A stretch of DNA of 64,000 nt, taken from positions 186,001-250,000 of the forward strand of contig NZ_VULR01000001.1 in assembly GCF_009696605.1 (NCBI RefSeq), read 5' to 3'. Within the stretch, counting starts at the first letter, position 1, and each line of letters begins with the position of its first letter. The DNA comes from Anaerosalibacter bizertensis (GTDB taxonomy: Bacteria; Bacillota; Clostridia; Tissierellales; Sporanaerobacteraceae). Below the pieces are notes generated by a model. It was not told the origin of the DNA and did no database searches. It worked only from the letters and a program-made list of their open reading frames with translations. This document shows positions 18,762 through 27,381 of this stretch, piece by piece. The position numbers and the translations under genes were made by a program.

Positions 18762-18917
18762 TTAATATCTTTTTTCATATTTATATGGCATATATAATTC
18801 TGGGAAAAGAGTGCCCTTTTTTAATGCCTCTTTTGAATTGTATACATTGTTCATAATTTGAAAAGGCACATAGGCTCTAGCCAACTGAAATTCTCTTCTT
18901 TTTGATTCAATTCTCAT
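18762..18917 (-). CDS. cotJA: Spore coat protein CotJA
   Basis: A 51-residue protein at the head of cotJABC. The segment LARAYVPFQIMNNVYNSKEALKKGTLFPELYMPY is the family core: LARAYVPFQ and the GTLFPELY block are conserved in CotJA. AGGAGGG before the ATG at 18917 sets the start; an upstream in-frame ATG lacks a site. Expressed in the mother cell in other spore formers. Confidence 0.85.
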   Translation of the reverse strand: MRIESKRREFQLARAYVPFQIMNNVYNSKEALKKGTLFPELYMPYKYEKRY

Positions 18918-19075
18918 TTTCAACCCTCCTAATTTTATTTGCAATAATATATTACGCTTTAAAGCTAAAAAAGTTCCTGTAACTTTCTAAATTCTAAAGA
19001 ACCTTTTTTCTGCTGTCTCATATAATAACTTTAGAATAGCATGGATAAGTGAAGTCTTTTTAAGGAGGTAATTTT

Positions 19076-19321
19076 ATGGAAAATCTCAATAATATAATTT
19101 CACTTGCAGAGTTACCTGTACAGAAGTCTGGAAAAGTAATTAATATACTATGTGGTGGAAATAAAAGAAGAAGGTTTTTAGATCTAGGTATTACACAAAA
19201 TACTATTATAAAAAATGAAAGAGTTAGCCCATCAGGTAATCCCATTGCTTATAACATAAGAGGGACCATTATTGCACTAAGGACTAGTGAAGCAGAGAAA
19301 ATTTTAATAAATATATTATAG
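19076..19321 (+). CDS. feoA: FeoA-family ferrous iron transport protein
   Basis: An 81-residue SH3-like FeoA protein. Seen: LAELPVQKSGKVINI at the start, RRRFLDLGITQNT in the middle and a C-terminal GTIIALRTSEAEKI. FeoA is a small cytoplasmic partner of FeoB. It precedes feoB by 15 bases and is divergent from cotJABC. AAGGAGGTAATTTT precedes the ATG. No iron-regulator box was recognised in the 158-base divergent gap. Confidence 0.9.
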   Translation: MENLNNIISLAELPVQKSGKVINILCGGNKRRRFLDLGITQNTIIKNERVSPSGNPIAYNIRGTIIALRTSEAEKILINIL

Positions 19322-19336
19322 ATTGGAGGTTTTTTT

Positions 19337-21463
19337 ATGGGACTCACCCATGAATCTAGTGGATTAACACTAGTTAAAGATGAATATATTATAGAAAAAG
19401 AGATGTACAATACTGTTATAGCTTTAGCTGGAAATCCTAATACTGGGAAAAGTACACTATTCAATTATCTTACTGGTTTAAAACAACATACAGGAAACTG
19501 GCCTGGAAAAACTGTTTCCAATGCCAAAGGTACTTTTAACTATGAAAATGAAAGTTTTTTATTAGTAGATTTGCCAGGAACCTATTCAATATTTGCTAAT
19601 TCTCAAGAAGAAGAAATTGCAAGAAATTTTATCTGTTTTGGAGAACCAGAAATAACAGTAGTAGTTGTAGATTCTACTTCCCTTGAACGAAATTTAAACT
19701 TAGTCCTTCAGATAACGGAAATAACTGATAATGTAGTGGTTTCTCTAAATTTAATAGATGAAGCTAATAGAAAAGGTATAAAGATTGATATTGAAAAATT
19801 AGAAAATGAATTAGGGGTGCCCATAGTACCTATAGTAGCAAGGGATGGTATAGGAGTTGAAAAACTTTTAAATACTATTTACAATATTAGCAATTCAAAT
19901 TATAAAATTGATCCTAATAAAGTAAAATATAGCCCTGAAATAGAAAACACAATCACAAAAATAGAAAATATACTTTCTATTTATATGGATAAAAGTCATA
20001 ATCTAAGATGGATTGCTCTTAGATTAATAGATGGAGATAAAAATATAAAAAATGAATTAGGAAACTTTCTAATAGAAAATGGATTCACTAGTGAACCTCT
20101 AGAAGAAATTGAAAATATCATTAAAGAAAATAAAAATATAGGGGATGAAATTGTAACTACTATATATGAAAATGCAGAACAAATAGCAGATGAAGTAGTT
20201 TCAATAGAAGATAATAGAAAAATAGATTGGGATAAAAAATTAGATGATATACTTACAAATAAAATAACAGGATATCCTATTATGCTCATACTACTGGGTT
20301 TAATATTTTGGATAACCATAGTAGGTGCTAACTATCCTTCTGAGCTTTTAGCAAAAATTTTGTTTGGTTTTGAAAACAAATTATCTTATTTATTTTTAAA
20401 ACTAAATCCACCTGATTGGCTATATGGAATATTGATTTTAGGAGTATACAGAACACTTGCTTGGGTAATATCTGTTATGTTGCCACCAATGGCTATATTC
20501 TTCCCACTATTTACACTACTTGAAGATTTAGGATATCTACCAAGAGTAGCTTTTAATCTTGATAATTCATTTAGAAAAGCTGGAACTCACGGAAAGCAAG
20601 CTTTAACTATGAGTATGGGTTTTGGATGTAATGCTGCAGGAATTATGGCCTGTCGTATAATAGATTCACCTAGAGAAAGACTTATTGCAATAATAACTAA
20701 TAATTTTGTCCCCTGTAATGGTCGCTTTCCAATAATAATAGCAATGTCAACTATATTTATTGGAGGATTAGTAAATGAAAAATATAGTTCAATTATAGCG
20801 GCTATATCTGTAGTTTTTGTAGTACTTATTGGAATATTTGTGACATTGACAGTATCTAGATTTCTATCTAAAACTTTTTTAAAAGGAGTCCCCTCATCTT
20901 TTACATTAGAGTTACCTCCTTATAGAAAACCACAAATAGGTAAAATACTTATAAGAAGTCTTATAGATAGGACTCTCTTTGTCCTCAGTAGGGCTATAAT
21001 GGTAGCTATACCTGCTGGAGCTATAACCTGGATATTTGCAAATATAACTATAAATGGAGCAAGCATTCTAAATATATCAGCAAATTTTTTAGATCCTTTT
21101 GCAAAATTATTAGGACTAGATGGCTATATACTGATGGCATTTATATTAGGTCTTCCTGCAAATGAAATAGTGCTTCCTATATTAACAATGAGTTATATGT
21201 CAAAAGGAGCAATGCTTGAATTTGAGAGTATAGAAACGTTGAAGAATTTATTATCAAACAATGGCTGGACTTTTATAACTGGTCTTAACTTCATGCTTTT
21301 TTCCTTATTGCATTTTCCTTGTGGAACTACTCTTTTAACTATAAAAAAAGAAACCGGAGGAAGAAAATGGTCTATATTTACTTTTTTCCTAACTACTATT
21401 GTTGCAATACTAGTCACTTTTATAGTTAATATAATTGGTAGACTTGTATATTATCTAATATAA
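19337..21463 (+). CDS. feoB: Ferrous iron transporter FeoB
   Basis: A 708-residue FeoB with an N-terminal G domain (G1 GNPNTGKST at residues 32-40, G3 DLPGTYS) and a C-terminal membrane domain. The latter has the Gate-type repeats with conserved cysteines in GFGCNAAGIMACR and NFVPCNGRFP. It imports Fe2+ across the cytoplasmic membrane. The start gives about 28 residues ahead of the G domain, slightly longer than usual. It ends at a bidirectional terminator facing the symporter gene. Confidence 0.95.
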   Translation: MGLTHESSGLTLVKDEYIIEKEMYNTVIALAGNPNTGKSTLFNYLTGLKQHTGNWPGKTVSNAKGTFNYENESFLLVDLPGTYSIFANSQEEEIARNFICFGEPEITVVVVDSTSLERNLNLVLQITEITDNVVVSLNLIDEANRKGIKIDIEKLENELGVPIVPIVARDGIGVEKLLNTIYNISNSNYKIDPNKVKYSPEIENTITKIENILSIYMDKSHNLRWIALRLIDGDKNIKNELGNFLIENGFTSEPLEEIENIIKENKNIGDEIVTTIYENAEQIADEVVSIEDNRKIDWDKKLDDILTNKITGYPIMLILLGLIFWITIVGANYPSELLAKILFGFENKLSYLFLKLNPPDWLYGILILGVYRTLAWVISVMLPPMAIFFPLFTLLEDLGYLPRVAFNLDNSFRKAGTHGKQALTMSMGFGCNAAGIMACRIIDSPRERLIAIITNNFVPCNGRFPIIIAMSTIFIGGLVNEKYSSIIAAISVVFVVLIGIFVTLTVSRFLSKTFLKGVPSSFTLELPPYRKPQIGKILIRSLIDRTLFVLSRAIMVAIPAGAITWIFANITINGASILNISANFLDPFAKLLGLDGYILMAFILGLPANEIVLPILTMSYMSKGAMLEFESIETLKNLLSNNGWTFITGLNFMLFSLLHFPCGTTLLTIKKETGGRKWSIFTFFLTTIVAILVTFIVNIIGRLVYYLI

Positions 21464-21500
21464 TAAAAAGCCTGGCAAAAAAACACCAGGCTTTTTTATT
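21462..21500. terminator. Bidirectional terminator between feoB and the symporter gene
   Basis: AATAAAAAGCCTGG pairs with CCAGGCTTTTTTATT; T runs follow on both strands. It overlaps the stop codons of the converging genes. Confidence 0.9.
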
Positions 21501-22749
21501 ATTCATTAGCTGTTAGTTTTTTGGACATCCAATCCTTACCTTCAATTATTCTTGTAACCATCATTGAAGCTAAAGAGTCACCAGTTACATTAATCATAGT
21601 TGCAGGTGGATCAACTAAATATCCTATAGTAGCTATAATAGGGAATGCCTCTGCTGGGAATCCATATAGATTTACAATAAGCATTTCTCCAATAAGGCCT
21701 CCACCTGGAACTCCAGACATAACCACTCCACTTAATACAGATATAATTATAGCAGTAGCATAAGTTCCTATACCTTTAAAAGGCATATCAAATATTCCAA
21801 ACATGAAAGAAATTTTAAGTATAGCACTTAAACACGATCCATCCATATGAGCTGTAGCTCCTATGGGGATAACTATATCCCTTACATCTTTAGGTACACC
21901 TATTTTCTTTGCCGCTTCTAAATTTACAGGTAATGAAGCAACACTACTTTGAGTAGCTATAGAAGTTATAGCTACTGGAAATATATTTTTAAAATAAGTT
22001 TTAACTCCATTCATCCCTCCTGCAAAGTATGAATAAAAGAAGAAAGCCACAAAGAAATAAATAATACAAATTGGATAATATACCACCATGGCTCTAGCAT
22101 ATGAACCTAAAAGTTCTGGACCAAATGTTCCGATTAAAGCTGCAAAATAAGCGCCTAGGCCAATAGGAGCATAGTACATAATAATTGAAACCATCTTTAG
22201 AAAAACTTCCGATAATATATTCAATCCTTCTGCAATTTTTTTACCTTTTTCACCTATTAATCCTACACATAATCCAAAGAATATAGAAAAAATAATCAAC
22301 GGTAGCATGTTCTTTCTTGAAATTAATTCTGTAAAATCAGTAACAGTTATAGCCGAAACTATTTGTTCAGAAGTTTTCAGTGGCTCAATCTCCTCTGCTT
22401 CTGGCATTTCAATATGAACCCCTTTAGCTGGAGGAAATATATTTACAGTTGCTATCATTATTATGGAAGCTATAAGACCGGTAATTACAAATACTAGTAG
22501 CATACTTCCTAATATTTTCCCAAGCCTCCTCATATCTGCCATACTAGATACTGCGCTAGTAATTGTTACAAAAACCAATGGTACTACTATAGTAAACATA
22601 GCATTTAAAAAAATATCCCCAAAAGGCTTGAAAATAGAAGCTTTTTCTCCCATAATCAAACCTATTATACAACCCAATATTATAGACGAAAGGAGTATAA
22701 TTGGAAATCTATAATATTGCCAAAAACTTTTTTTCTTATCATTTACCAT
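21499..22749 (-). CDS. Dicarboxylate/amino acid:cation symporter (DAACS family)
   Basis: A 416-residue carrier of the GltP/DctA family with about eight transmembrane helices and two re-entrant hairpins. Seen: NAMFTIVVPLVFVTI near the start, the serine-rich hairpin TSIATQSSVASLP, IPIGATAHMDGSC and the C-terminal VDPPATMINVTGDSL. It takes up an acidic amino acid or C4-dicarboxylate with Na+ or H+. It is the third gene of a probable lysA-dapF-symporter unit, 30 bases after dapF. Substrate cannot be decided from sequence. Confidence 0.88.
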   Translation of the reverse strand: MVNDKKKSFWQYYRFPIILLSSIILGCIIGLIMGEKASIFKPFGDIFLNAMFTIVVPLVFVTITSAVSSMADMRRLGKILGSMLLVFVITGLIASIIMIATVNIFPPAKGVHIEMPEAEEIEPLKTSEQIVSAITVTDFTELISRKNMLPLIIFSIFFGLCVGLIGEKGKKIAEGLNILSEVFLKMVSIIMYYAPIGLGAYFAALIGTFGPELLGSYARAMVVYYPICIIYFFVAFFFYSYFAGGMNGVKTYFKNIFPVAITSIATQSSVASLPVNLEAAKKIGVPKDVRDIVIPIGATAHMDGSCLSAILKISFMFGIFDMPFKGIGTYATAIIISVLSGVVMSGVPGGGLIGEMLIVNLYGFPAEAFPIIATIGYLVDPPATMINVTGDSLASMMVTRIIEGKDWMSKKLTANE

Positions 22750-22779
22750 TATACTTCACCTCTTTATATTTATTATTTT

Positions 22780-23616
22780 CTATAGGTCAAGCATTGTTCC
22801 AGTACAAATAGTAGTAGCCCCTCCCTTCATATATATATTATAATTATTTTTTAATTCAACTTGGAGATGTCCCCCTTCAGTTTTTACATTCACTACACTG
22901 TCTAGCTTTCCTAATTTTTTGCCCAACACTACACTAGCACAAGAGCCTGTGCCACATCCTAAAGTTCTTCCAGCTCCTCTTTCCCAAGTATATATATTTA
23001 TATTATTTCTATCTAATATTTCCACAAAATTTACATTAGTTTTTTCAGGAAAGATAGAATGACTTTCCAGCTTCTCTCCTAAACCATTTATATCCACATG
23101 TTTTATATCATCAACAAATATAACTGTATGAGGCACCCCTACTAATACAGAAGAAAACATGATATTTATTCCATCTATAACTATACTTTCTAATAAAACT
23201 TCGTCACTATTTATATTAACAGGTATCATATTACTTTCAAATATAGGTACTCCCATATTAACTTTTATCATTTCCACTATATCATCATCATTAGTTTCCA
23301 ACCATATAGTCTTTATACCTGCTAATGTCTCAACGGTAAAACTCTTTTTATTTAATATTTTATTTTCATATACATATTTAGAAAAACATCTTATACCATT
23401 TCCACACATTTCTCCTCTAGAGCCATCAGAATTATAATAAATCATTTTAATATCAGCTACATCAGACTTCTCACATACCATTATACCATCAGCGCCAATT
23501 CCAAAATGTCTATCACAAGATTTTTTAGCTAAATTACTATAATTATTTACAGTATAATCAAAGCCATTATACAATATAAAATCATTACCAGCCGCCACCA
23601 TCTTAGTAAACTTCAT
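22780..23616 (-). CDS. dapF: Diaminopimelate epimerase
   Basis: A 278-residue DapF that converts LL- to meso-diaminopimelate for lysine and peptidoglycan. Both catalytic cysteines are present: MCGNGIRCF and GCGTGSC. The N-terminal AAGNDFILY also matches. The start at 23616 follows GGGTGAT; a longer frame from 23628 lacks a site. It follows lysA by 24 bases. Meso-DAP is also the cortex precursor in this spore former. Confidence 0.95.
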   Translation of the reverse strand: MKFTKMVAAGNDFILYNGFDYTVNNYSNLAKKSCDRHFGIGADGIMVCEKSDVADIKMIYYNSDGSRGEMCGNGIRCFSKYVYENKILNKKSFTVETLAGIKTIWLETNDDDIVEMIKVNMGVPIFESNMIPVNINSDEVLLESIVIDGINIMFSSVLVGVPHTVIFVDDIKHVDINGLGEKLESHSIFPEKTNVNFVEILDRNNINIYTWERGAGRTLGCGTGSCASVVLGKKLGKLDSVVNVKTEGGHLQVELKNNYNIYMKGGATTICTGTMLDL

Positions 23617-23640
23617 AATATCACCCATTTATCAAATTTT

Positions 23641-24903
23641 TTAGATCTCATTTTTTATTATATCATCATAAGTTTCTCTCTTCACTATTAATCTATCTTT
23701 TCCATTGGAAACCATCACTACAGCTGGTCTCGGTATTCTATTATAATTACTTGCCATAGAGTAGTTATAAGCACCAGTAGAAAGTACTGCCAATATATCT
23801 CCCGACTCTATATATGGTACTTTTAAATCCCAAATAAGTATATCTCCAGATTCACAACACTTACCTGCAACTGTAACAATATTTTTAGGCTCCTCATCCA
23901 TCTTATTAGCAACTAAGGCTTCGTATTTAGCATTATAAAGGCTTGGTCTTGGATTATCAGGCATACCTCCATCTATTCCTACATAAGTTCTAATTCCTGG
24001 TATATTTTTTATTGAACCAATTGTATAAAGAGTGATTCCTGCCTCACCTACTATCCATCTACCTGGCTCTATAATTACCTTTGGTCTTTCTAAATTATAT
24101 TTCTCACATTCTTTTTCCAATTCTTCCATTATAGCATCTGTAAAATACCTTAATGGTTTTCTATGTTCATTTCCATTATAATGAATACCATAACCACCAC
24201 CAGTGTTTAATTCTTTAGTTATAAACCCAATATCATTTTTCACTTCATTCATTAAAGATGCAATAATCTTAATCGCTTTTACATGGGTTTCATTTTCCTG
24301 AAGCTGAGAACCAATATGAAAATGAAACCCTTTAAGCTCAACATATTCCAATTCCATAGCTTTTAATATTGCCTTATGAATTATATTTTCATTCAATGGT
24401 ATTCCAAATTTAGAATCTATTTGTCCAGTTCTTATATACTTATGTGTATGACTATCTACACCTGGAGTTATTCTAAATAATATATTGGCTTTTTTCTTGT
24501 ATTTTTTAGCTACTTTTCCTAACAAATCTAGTTCATAAAAATTATCAACTACTATTCTGCCGACATTATGCTTTACTGCCATTTCTATTTCATTTAAGGT
24601 TTTATTATTCCCATGAAAAACTATTTTTTCCATAGGAAAATCTACTTTTATTGCAGTATAAAGTTCTCCTCCAGAAACAACATCCATTCCCAATCCTTCT
24701 CTTTTTATAATTCTTGCCATTTCTTTTGTTAAAAAAGCTTTACTTGCATAGACTGCCATCGTATTTTTATGTCTTTCCGTAAAATCCCTCTTAATCTCAT
24801 TACATCTCTCTACTATAATATCTTCTGAAACTACATAAAGTGGTGTTCCATATTTTTCAGCAAGTTTAACAGTATCTGTATTAGAAAATAAAAAATTAGC
24901 CAT
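23641..24903 (-). CDS. lysA: Diaminopimelate decarboxylase
   Basis: A 420-residue PLP enzyme that decarboxylates meso-diaminopimelate to lysine. The PLP lysine is in VYASKAFLTK near residue 47, and the ligands HFHIGSQL, GGGYGIHY and EPGRWIVGEAG and CCESGD are all seen. The ATG at 24903 has AAAGGA ten bases upstream; an in-frame TTG at 24912 directly abuts that site. First gene of the lysA-dapF unit. I saw no T-box or lysine riboswitch in the 359 bases upstream. Confidence 0.95.
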   Translation of the reverse strand: MANFLFSNTDTVKLAEKYGTPLYVVSEDIIVERCNEIKRDFTERHKNTMAVYASKAFLTKEMARIIKREGLGMDVVSGGELYTAIKVDFPMEKIVFHGNNKTLNEIEMAVKHNVGRIVVDNFYELDLLGKVAKKYKKKANILFRITPGVDSHTHKYIRTGQIDSKFGIPLNENIIHKAILKAMELEYVELKGFHFHIGSQLQENETHVKAIKIIASLMNEVKNDIGFITKELNTGGGYGIHYNGNEHRKPLRYFTDAIMEELEKECEKYNLERPKVIIEPGRWIVGEAGITLYTIGSIKNIPGIRTYVGIDGGMPDNPRPSLYNAKYEALVANKMDEEPKNIVTVAGKCCESGDILIWDLKVPYIESGDILAVLSTGAYNYSMASNYNRIPRPAVVMVSNGKDRLIVKRETYDDIIKNEI

Positions 24904-25262
24904 ATATATCAAATCCTTTCTTAATTTTAAAATTAGTTATACTGATTAATAAAGCAATATTAATGCCATTCTATACAGTAAGGAATATAAGCTTATAACC
25001 ATATGCTTAAGATATTTTTTCCGTTTTATCGAACTATTTTAAGTTTTTATTTGAGAAACACCAATTTAGGGCTTTTCATAATTACGAACTTATTTCCGGT
25101 TTTCTTAACTAGAATTATGTGTTTAAAATGATTTTTTTGGATTTTCTTGAAGAATAATATAGTTAATGAAAAAAATACATGTTTATTAGTTCTTTTTCTA
25201 CACATAATACTAATACACCAATTTAATATATAAATTATAATTTTAGAAAGGAGTTGAACAAA
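24904..25262. other. Non-coding gap between lysA and SASP
   Basis: A 359-base AT-rich divergent intergenic region. I see no ORF, terminator or riboswitch fold. It must contain the lysA promoter and the SASP promoter; only the sigma-G-like candidate at 25186-25209 is proposed. Confidence 0.5.
25186..25209 (+). promoter_or_regulatory. Candidate sigma-G promoter for SASP copy 2
   Basis: A perfect CATAATA (CATWMTA-type -10) at 25203-25209 has a weak -35 match (GTTTA) ending 17 bases upstream. Placed about 40 bases before the ribosome binding site of a forespore gene. The -35 has one mismatch, so support is modest. Confidence 0.35.
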
Positions 25263-25493
25263 TTGGCTAATAATAATAATACTGGAAGTAACAGAATATT
25301 AGTTCCTGAAGCACGTCAAGCACTAGATCAAATGAAAACAGAAATTGCATCTGAACTAGGAATGTCAAACTATGAAACAATGGATAAAGGTAATTTACCA
25401 TCTAGACAAAATGGTTATGTTGGTGGAAATATGACTAAAAGATTGGTGGAAATGGCTCAAAAAAATATGAGTGGTGGAACAACTACTAGATAA
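25263..25493 (+). CDS. Small acid-soluble spore protein, alpha/beta type (copy 2)
   Basis: A 76-residue SASP starting MANNNNTGSNRILVPEARQA, the usual N-terminus. KTEIASELG is the GPR protease site and GGNMTKRLVEMAQKNM the second conserved helix. The start is the TTG at 25263, ten bases after AAGGAG; another in-frame TTG at 25254 sits directly on that site. It protects spore DNA and supplies amino acids at germination. It is diverged from the SASP at 17689. Confidence 0.93.
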   Translation: MANNNNTGSNRILVPEARQALDQMKTEIASELGMSNYETMDKGNLPSRQNGYVGGNMTKRLVEMAQKNMSGGTTTR

Positions 25494-25500
25494 ATATATA

Positions 25501-25534
25501 AAAAAGATAGGTCCAAAAGGGCCTATCTTTTTTA
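25501..25534. terminator. Bidirectional terminator between SASP and ferritin
   Basis: AAAAAAGATAGG pairs with CCTATCTTTTTT around a 10-base loop, with T runs on both strands, between converging genes. Confidence 0.9.
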
Positions 25535-25538
25535 TATT

Positions 25539-26054
25539 TTATTGTTCAGAATCTGCAGGTGCTGTAAATACCCTTTGGCCTAATTCTTTATCTAACATAT
25601 ATATTGCATGACTATCTTCATTGATTTTTTCAAGTTGTGCAATTATATCTTTCATACTATTTTCTTCTTCTATTTGTTCATCTACAAACCATCTTAAGAA
25701 ACTAATAGTAGCATGTTCTTTTTCCTCTGTTGCAATATCCATTAGATGATATATTCTCTTTGTCACAAATTTTTCATGTTCAAGAGCTGCTTTAAAAACA
25801 TCTAAAACTGACTTATAATCATCTTCTGGCTCTTCCAATCCTAATATTTTAATCTTTCCATCCATTTCATCTACAAAATTAAAAAATTTCATAGCGTGGA
25901 ACTTCTCTTCTTCAGCTTGTGCTATAAAAAAGTTTGCAAATCCAGGTAAATCTTCACCAAGACAATATCCAGCCATAGCTAGATAATAATGAGATGAATA
26001 CAACTCATACTTAATTTGTTTGTTTAATTCTTCAACTAATCTTTCTGATAACAT
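25539..26054 (-). CDS. ftnA: Non-haem ferritin
   Basis: A 171-residue bacterial ferritin that oxidises Fe2+ and stores iron in a 24-mer. Ferroxidase ligands are seen in EELNKQIKYELYSSHYY (helix A), QAEEEKFHAMKFF (helix B) and ATEEKEHATISFLRWFVDEQIEEE (helices C and D). Length and layout are those of FtnA. It is a single gene, near feoAB in the wider region, and converges on the second SASP. Confidence 0.95.
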   Translation of the reverse strand: MLSERLVEELNKQIKYELYSSHYYLAMAGYCLGEDLPGFANFFIAQAEEEKFHAMKFFNFVDEMDGKIKILGLEEPEDDYKSVLDVFKAALEHEKFVTKRIYHLMDIATEEKEHATISFLRWFVDEQIEEENSMKDIIAQLEKINEDSHAIYMLDKELGQRVFTAPADSEQ

Positions 26055-26171
26055 AAAAACGCCTCCTTAAAAATCATTAGCATATTTAATATACCCATAA
26101 AAAAGCACTTTAACCTAATAAATATATCTTGATATTATTATAGCATCTTTGCTAATATCAAGTACATGAAT

Positions 26172-26214
26172 AAAAAAGAAAACTTCTGTTTAAAATAAAC
26201 AAAAGTTTTCTTCG
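26172..26214 (-). terminator. Intrinsic terminator after the 48-residue ORF
   Basis: On the minus strand, GAAGAAAACTT pairs with AAGTTTTCTT, followed by TTTTTTATT. It lies 26 bases past the stop of the small gene at 26240. Confidence 0.75.
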
Positions 26215-26239
26215 AATTTTTTAAAAAATATTTAAAAGA

Positions 26240-26386
26240 CTAATTGTAACGTCTCATTTCTTTAATTTTACACCCTTTACTTTTCATTTTCGCTCTCCAG
26301 AATAATTCGTGTAAAATAGATTTAAATACTAGCTCATCTCTATAAAGAAGATAGCCACGTTGAATTTCATATCTCTTACATATCAT
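26240..26386 (-). CDS. Small basic protein of 48 residues, unknown function
   Basis: A 48-residue open frame with an excellent ribosome binding site (AGGAGATGG, five bases before the ATG) and its own downstream terminator. The protein starts MICKRYEIQRGYLLYRDEL and ends GCKIKEMRRYN; it is strongly basic with two cysteines (residues 3 and 39) and no signal peptide or membrane helix. I do not recognise the family. It fills what would otherwise be a 422-base gap between ferritin and the L,D-transpeptidase. Confidence 0.6.
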   Translation of the reverse strand: MICKRYEIQRGYLLYRDELVFKSILHELFWRAKMKSKGCKIKEMRRYN

Positions 26387-26476
26387 ATAAACCATCTCCT
26401 GAAAGTAATAATAATAAGTCCGACCACAATATTATAGAAAAAAGTTCTCTCTTTGTAAAGGGGTTTATATAAATAT

Positions 26477-27202
26477 TTAATCCATAAGTACTATTCCAAG
26501 TTTTTCATAAATATTAGGCCCTATATTATCAGTTATAGACATATTATTATCCTTTAAAAAATTTATCAATGCAGACTTCATTCCATTACCATATACTCCA
26601 TCTATTGATCCTTCATAGTATCCTTTCTGCTTAAGTCTTTTTTGAACTTCTCTTACATCAGCACCTCTATCCCCTGGTTTTATTGTTCTAAATCCATAAC
26701 TAAAGGGACCATATTCACCAGAAACTAAAGTAACAATAGTTTCATGTTTTACCATTGAATAAAGTTCCTCTATATCTTGATTTCTCATTCTGATACATCC
26801 AGCTGAAGCATTATAACCTATAGAATCTGGTTTATTAGTGCCATGAATTCCATACTTTCCCCAAGGGACATTTAACCCCATCCATCTAGAGCCAAATCCT
26901 CCTCCCCATGCAGCTTTTTCAACTATTTTAAAAGTACCTAAAGGCGTAGGAGAACCAGGCTTTCCTGTAGCTACTACATATTTTTTTATAATTTCATTTG
27001 TATCCATATCTATTAAGTATAAAATTTTTCTATCTACTTCAATGAGTATAGATAGATTTGATTCTTTATTAGTTGAATATACATCTTCATAGTTATTGTT
27101 TTTATTTTTCTCAACCAAGGACAAATGTATTTGATTTCCAACAACGATTACTATAATCATAAGAAAAAAGCTTAAAATCACTACCTTAATCCGCCTAAGC
27201 AC
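26477..27202 (-). CDS. L,D-transpeptidase (YkuD) with peptidoglycan-binding domain
   Basis: A 241-residue exported enzyme. An N-terminal membrane anchor (residues 5-24) precedes a YkuD domain with HGTNKP at residue 120 and the catalytic cysteine at 136 in SAGCIRM. The last 65 residues form a PG_binding_1 repeat (GADVREVQKRLKQKGYY, GVYGNGMKSAL). It makes 3-3 cross-links in peptidoglycan outside the cell. The start is a GTG preceded by GGGGGG. It stands alone. Confidence 0.9.
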   Translation of the reverse strand: MLRRIKVVILSFFLMIIVIVVGNQIHLSLVEKNKNNNYEDVYSTNKESNLSILIEVDRKILYLIDMDTNEIIKKYVVATGKPGSPTPLGTFKIVEKAAWGGGFGSRWMGLNVPWGKYGIHGTNKPDSIGYNASAGCIRMRNQDIEELYSMVKHETIVTLVSGEYGPFSYGFRTIKPGDRGADVREVQKRLKQKGYYEGSIDGVYGNGMKSALINFLKDNNMSITDNIGPNIYEKLGIVLMD

Positions 27203-27381
27203 TATATATTCCCCCCTATATAGTCATTATATGCAATAGGGGTTTTCATTAAGACTATAAATAATTAGGCACTAATTCAAATCAATTTATCTTCCTTTAA
27301 TTTCCTACCTTACTACCAATAATAACTATTGTCTTTTTAAGCCATTCATCTTTGGTTTAATATATACCACCTCTATAAAAC

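Noticed and set aside
24904-25262. Lysine riboswitch or T-box before lysA
   Set aside because: No T-box GGTGG core or lysine aptamer core found on the minus strand.
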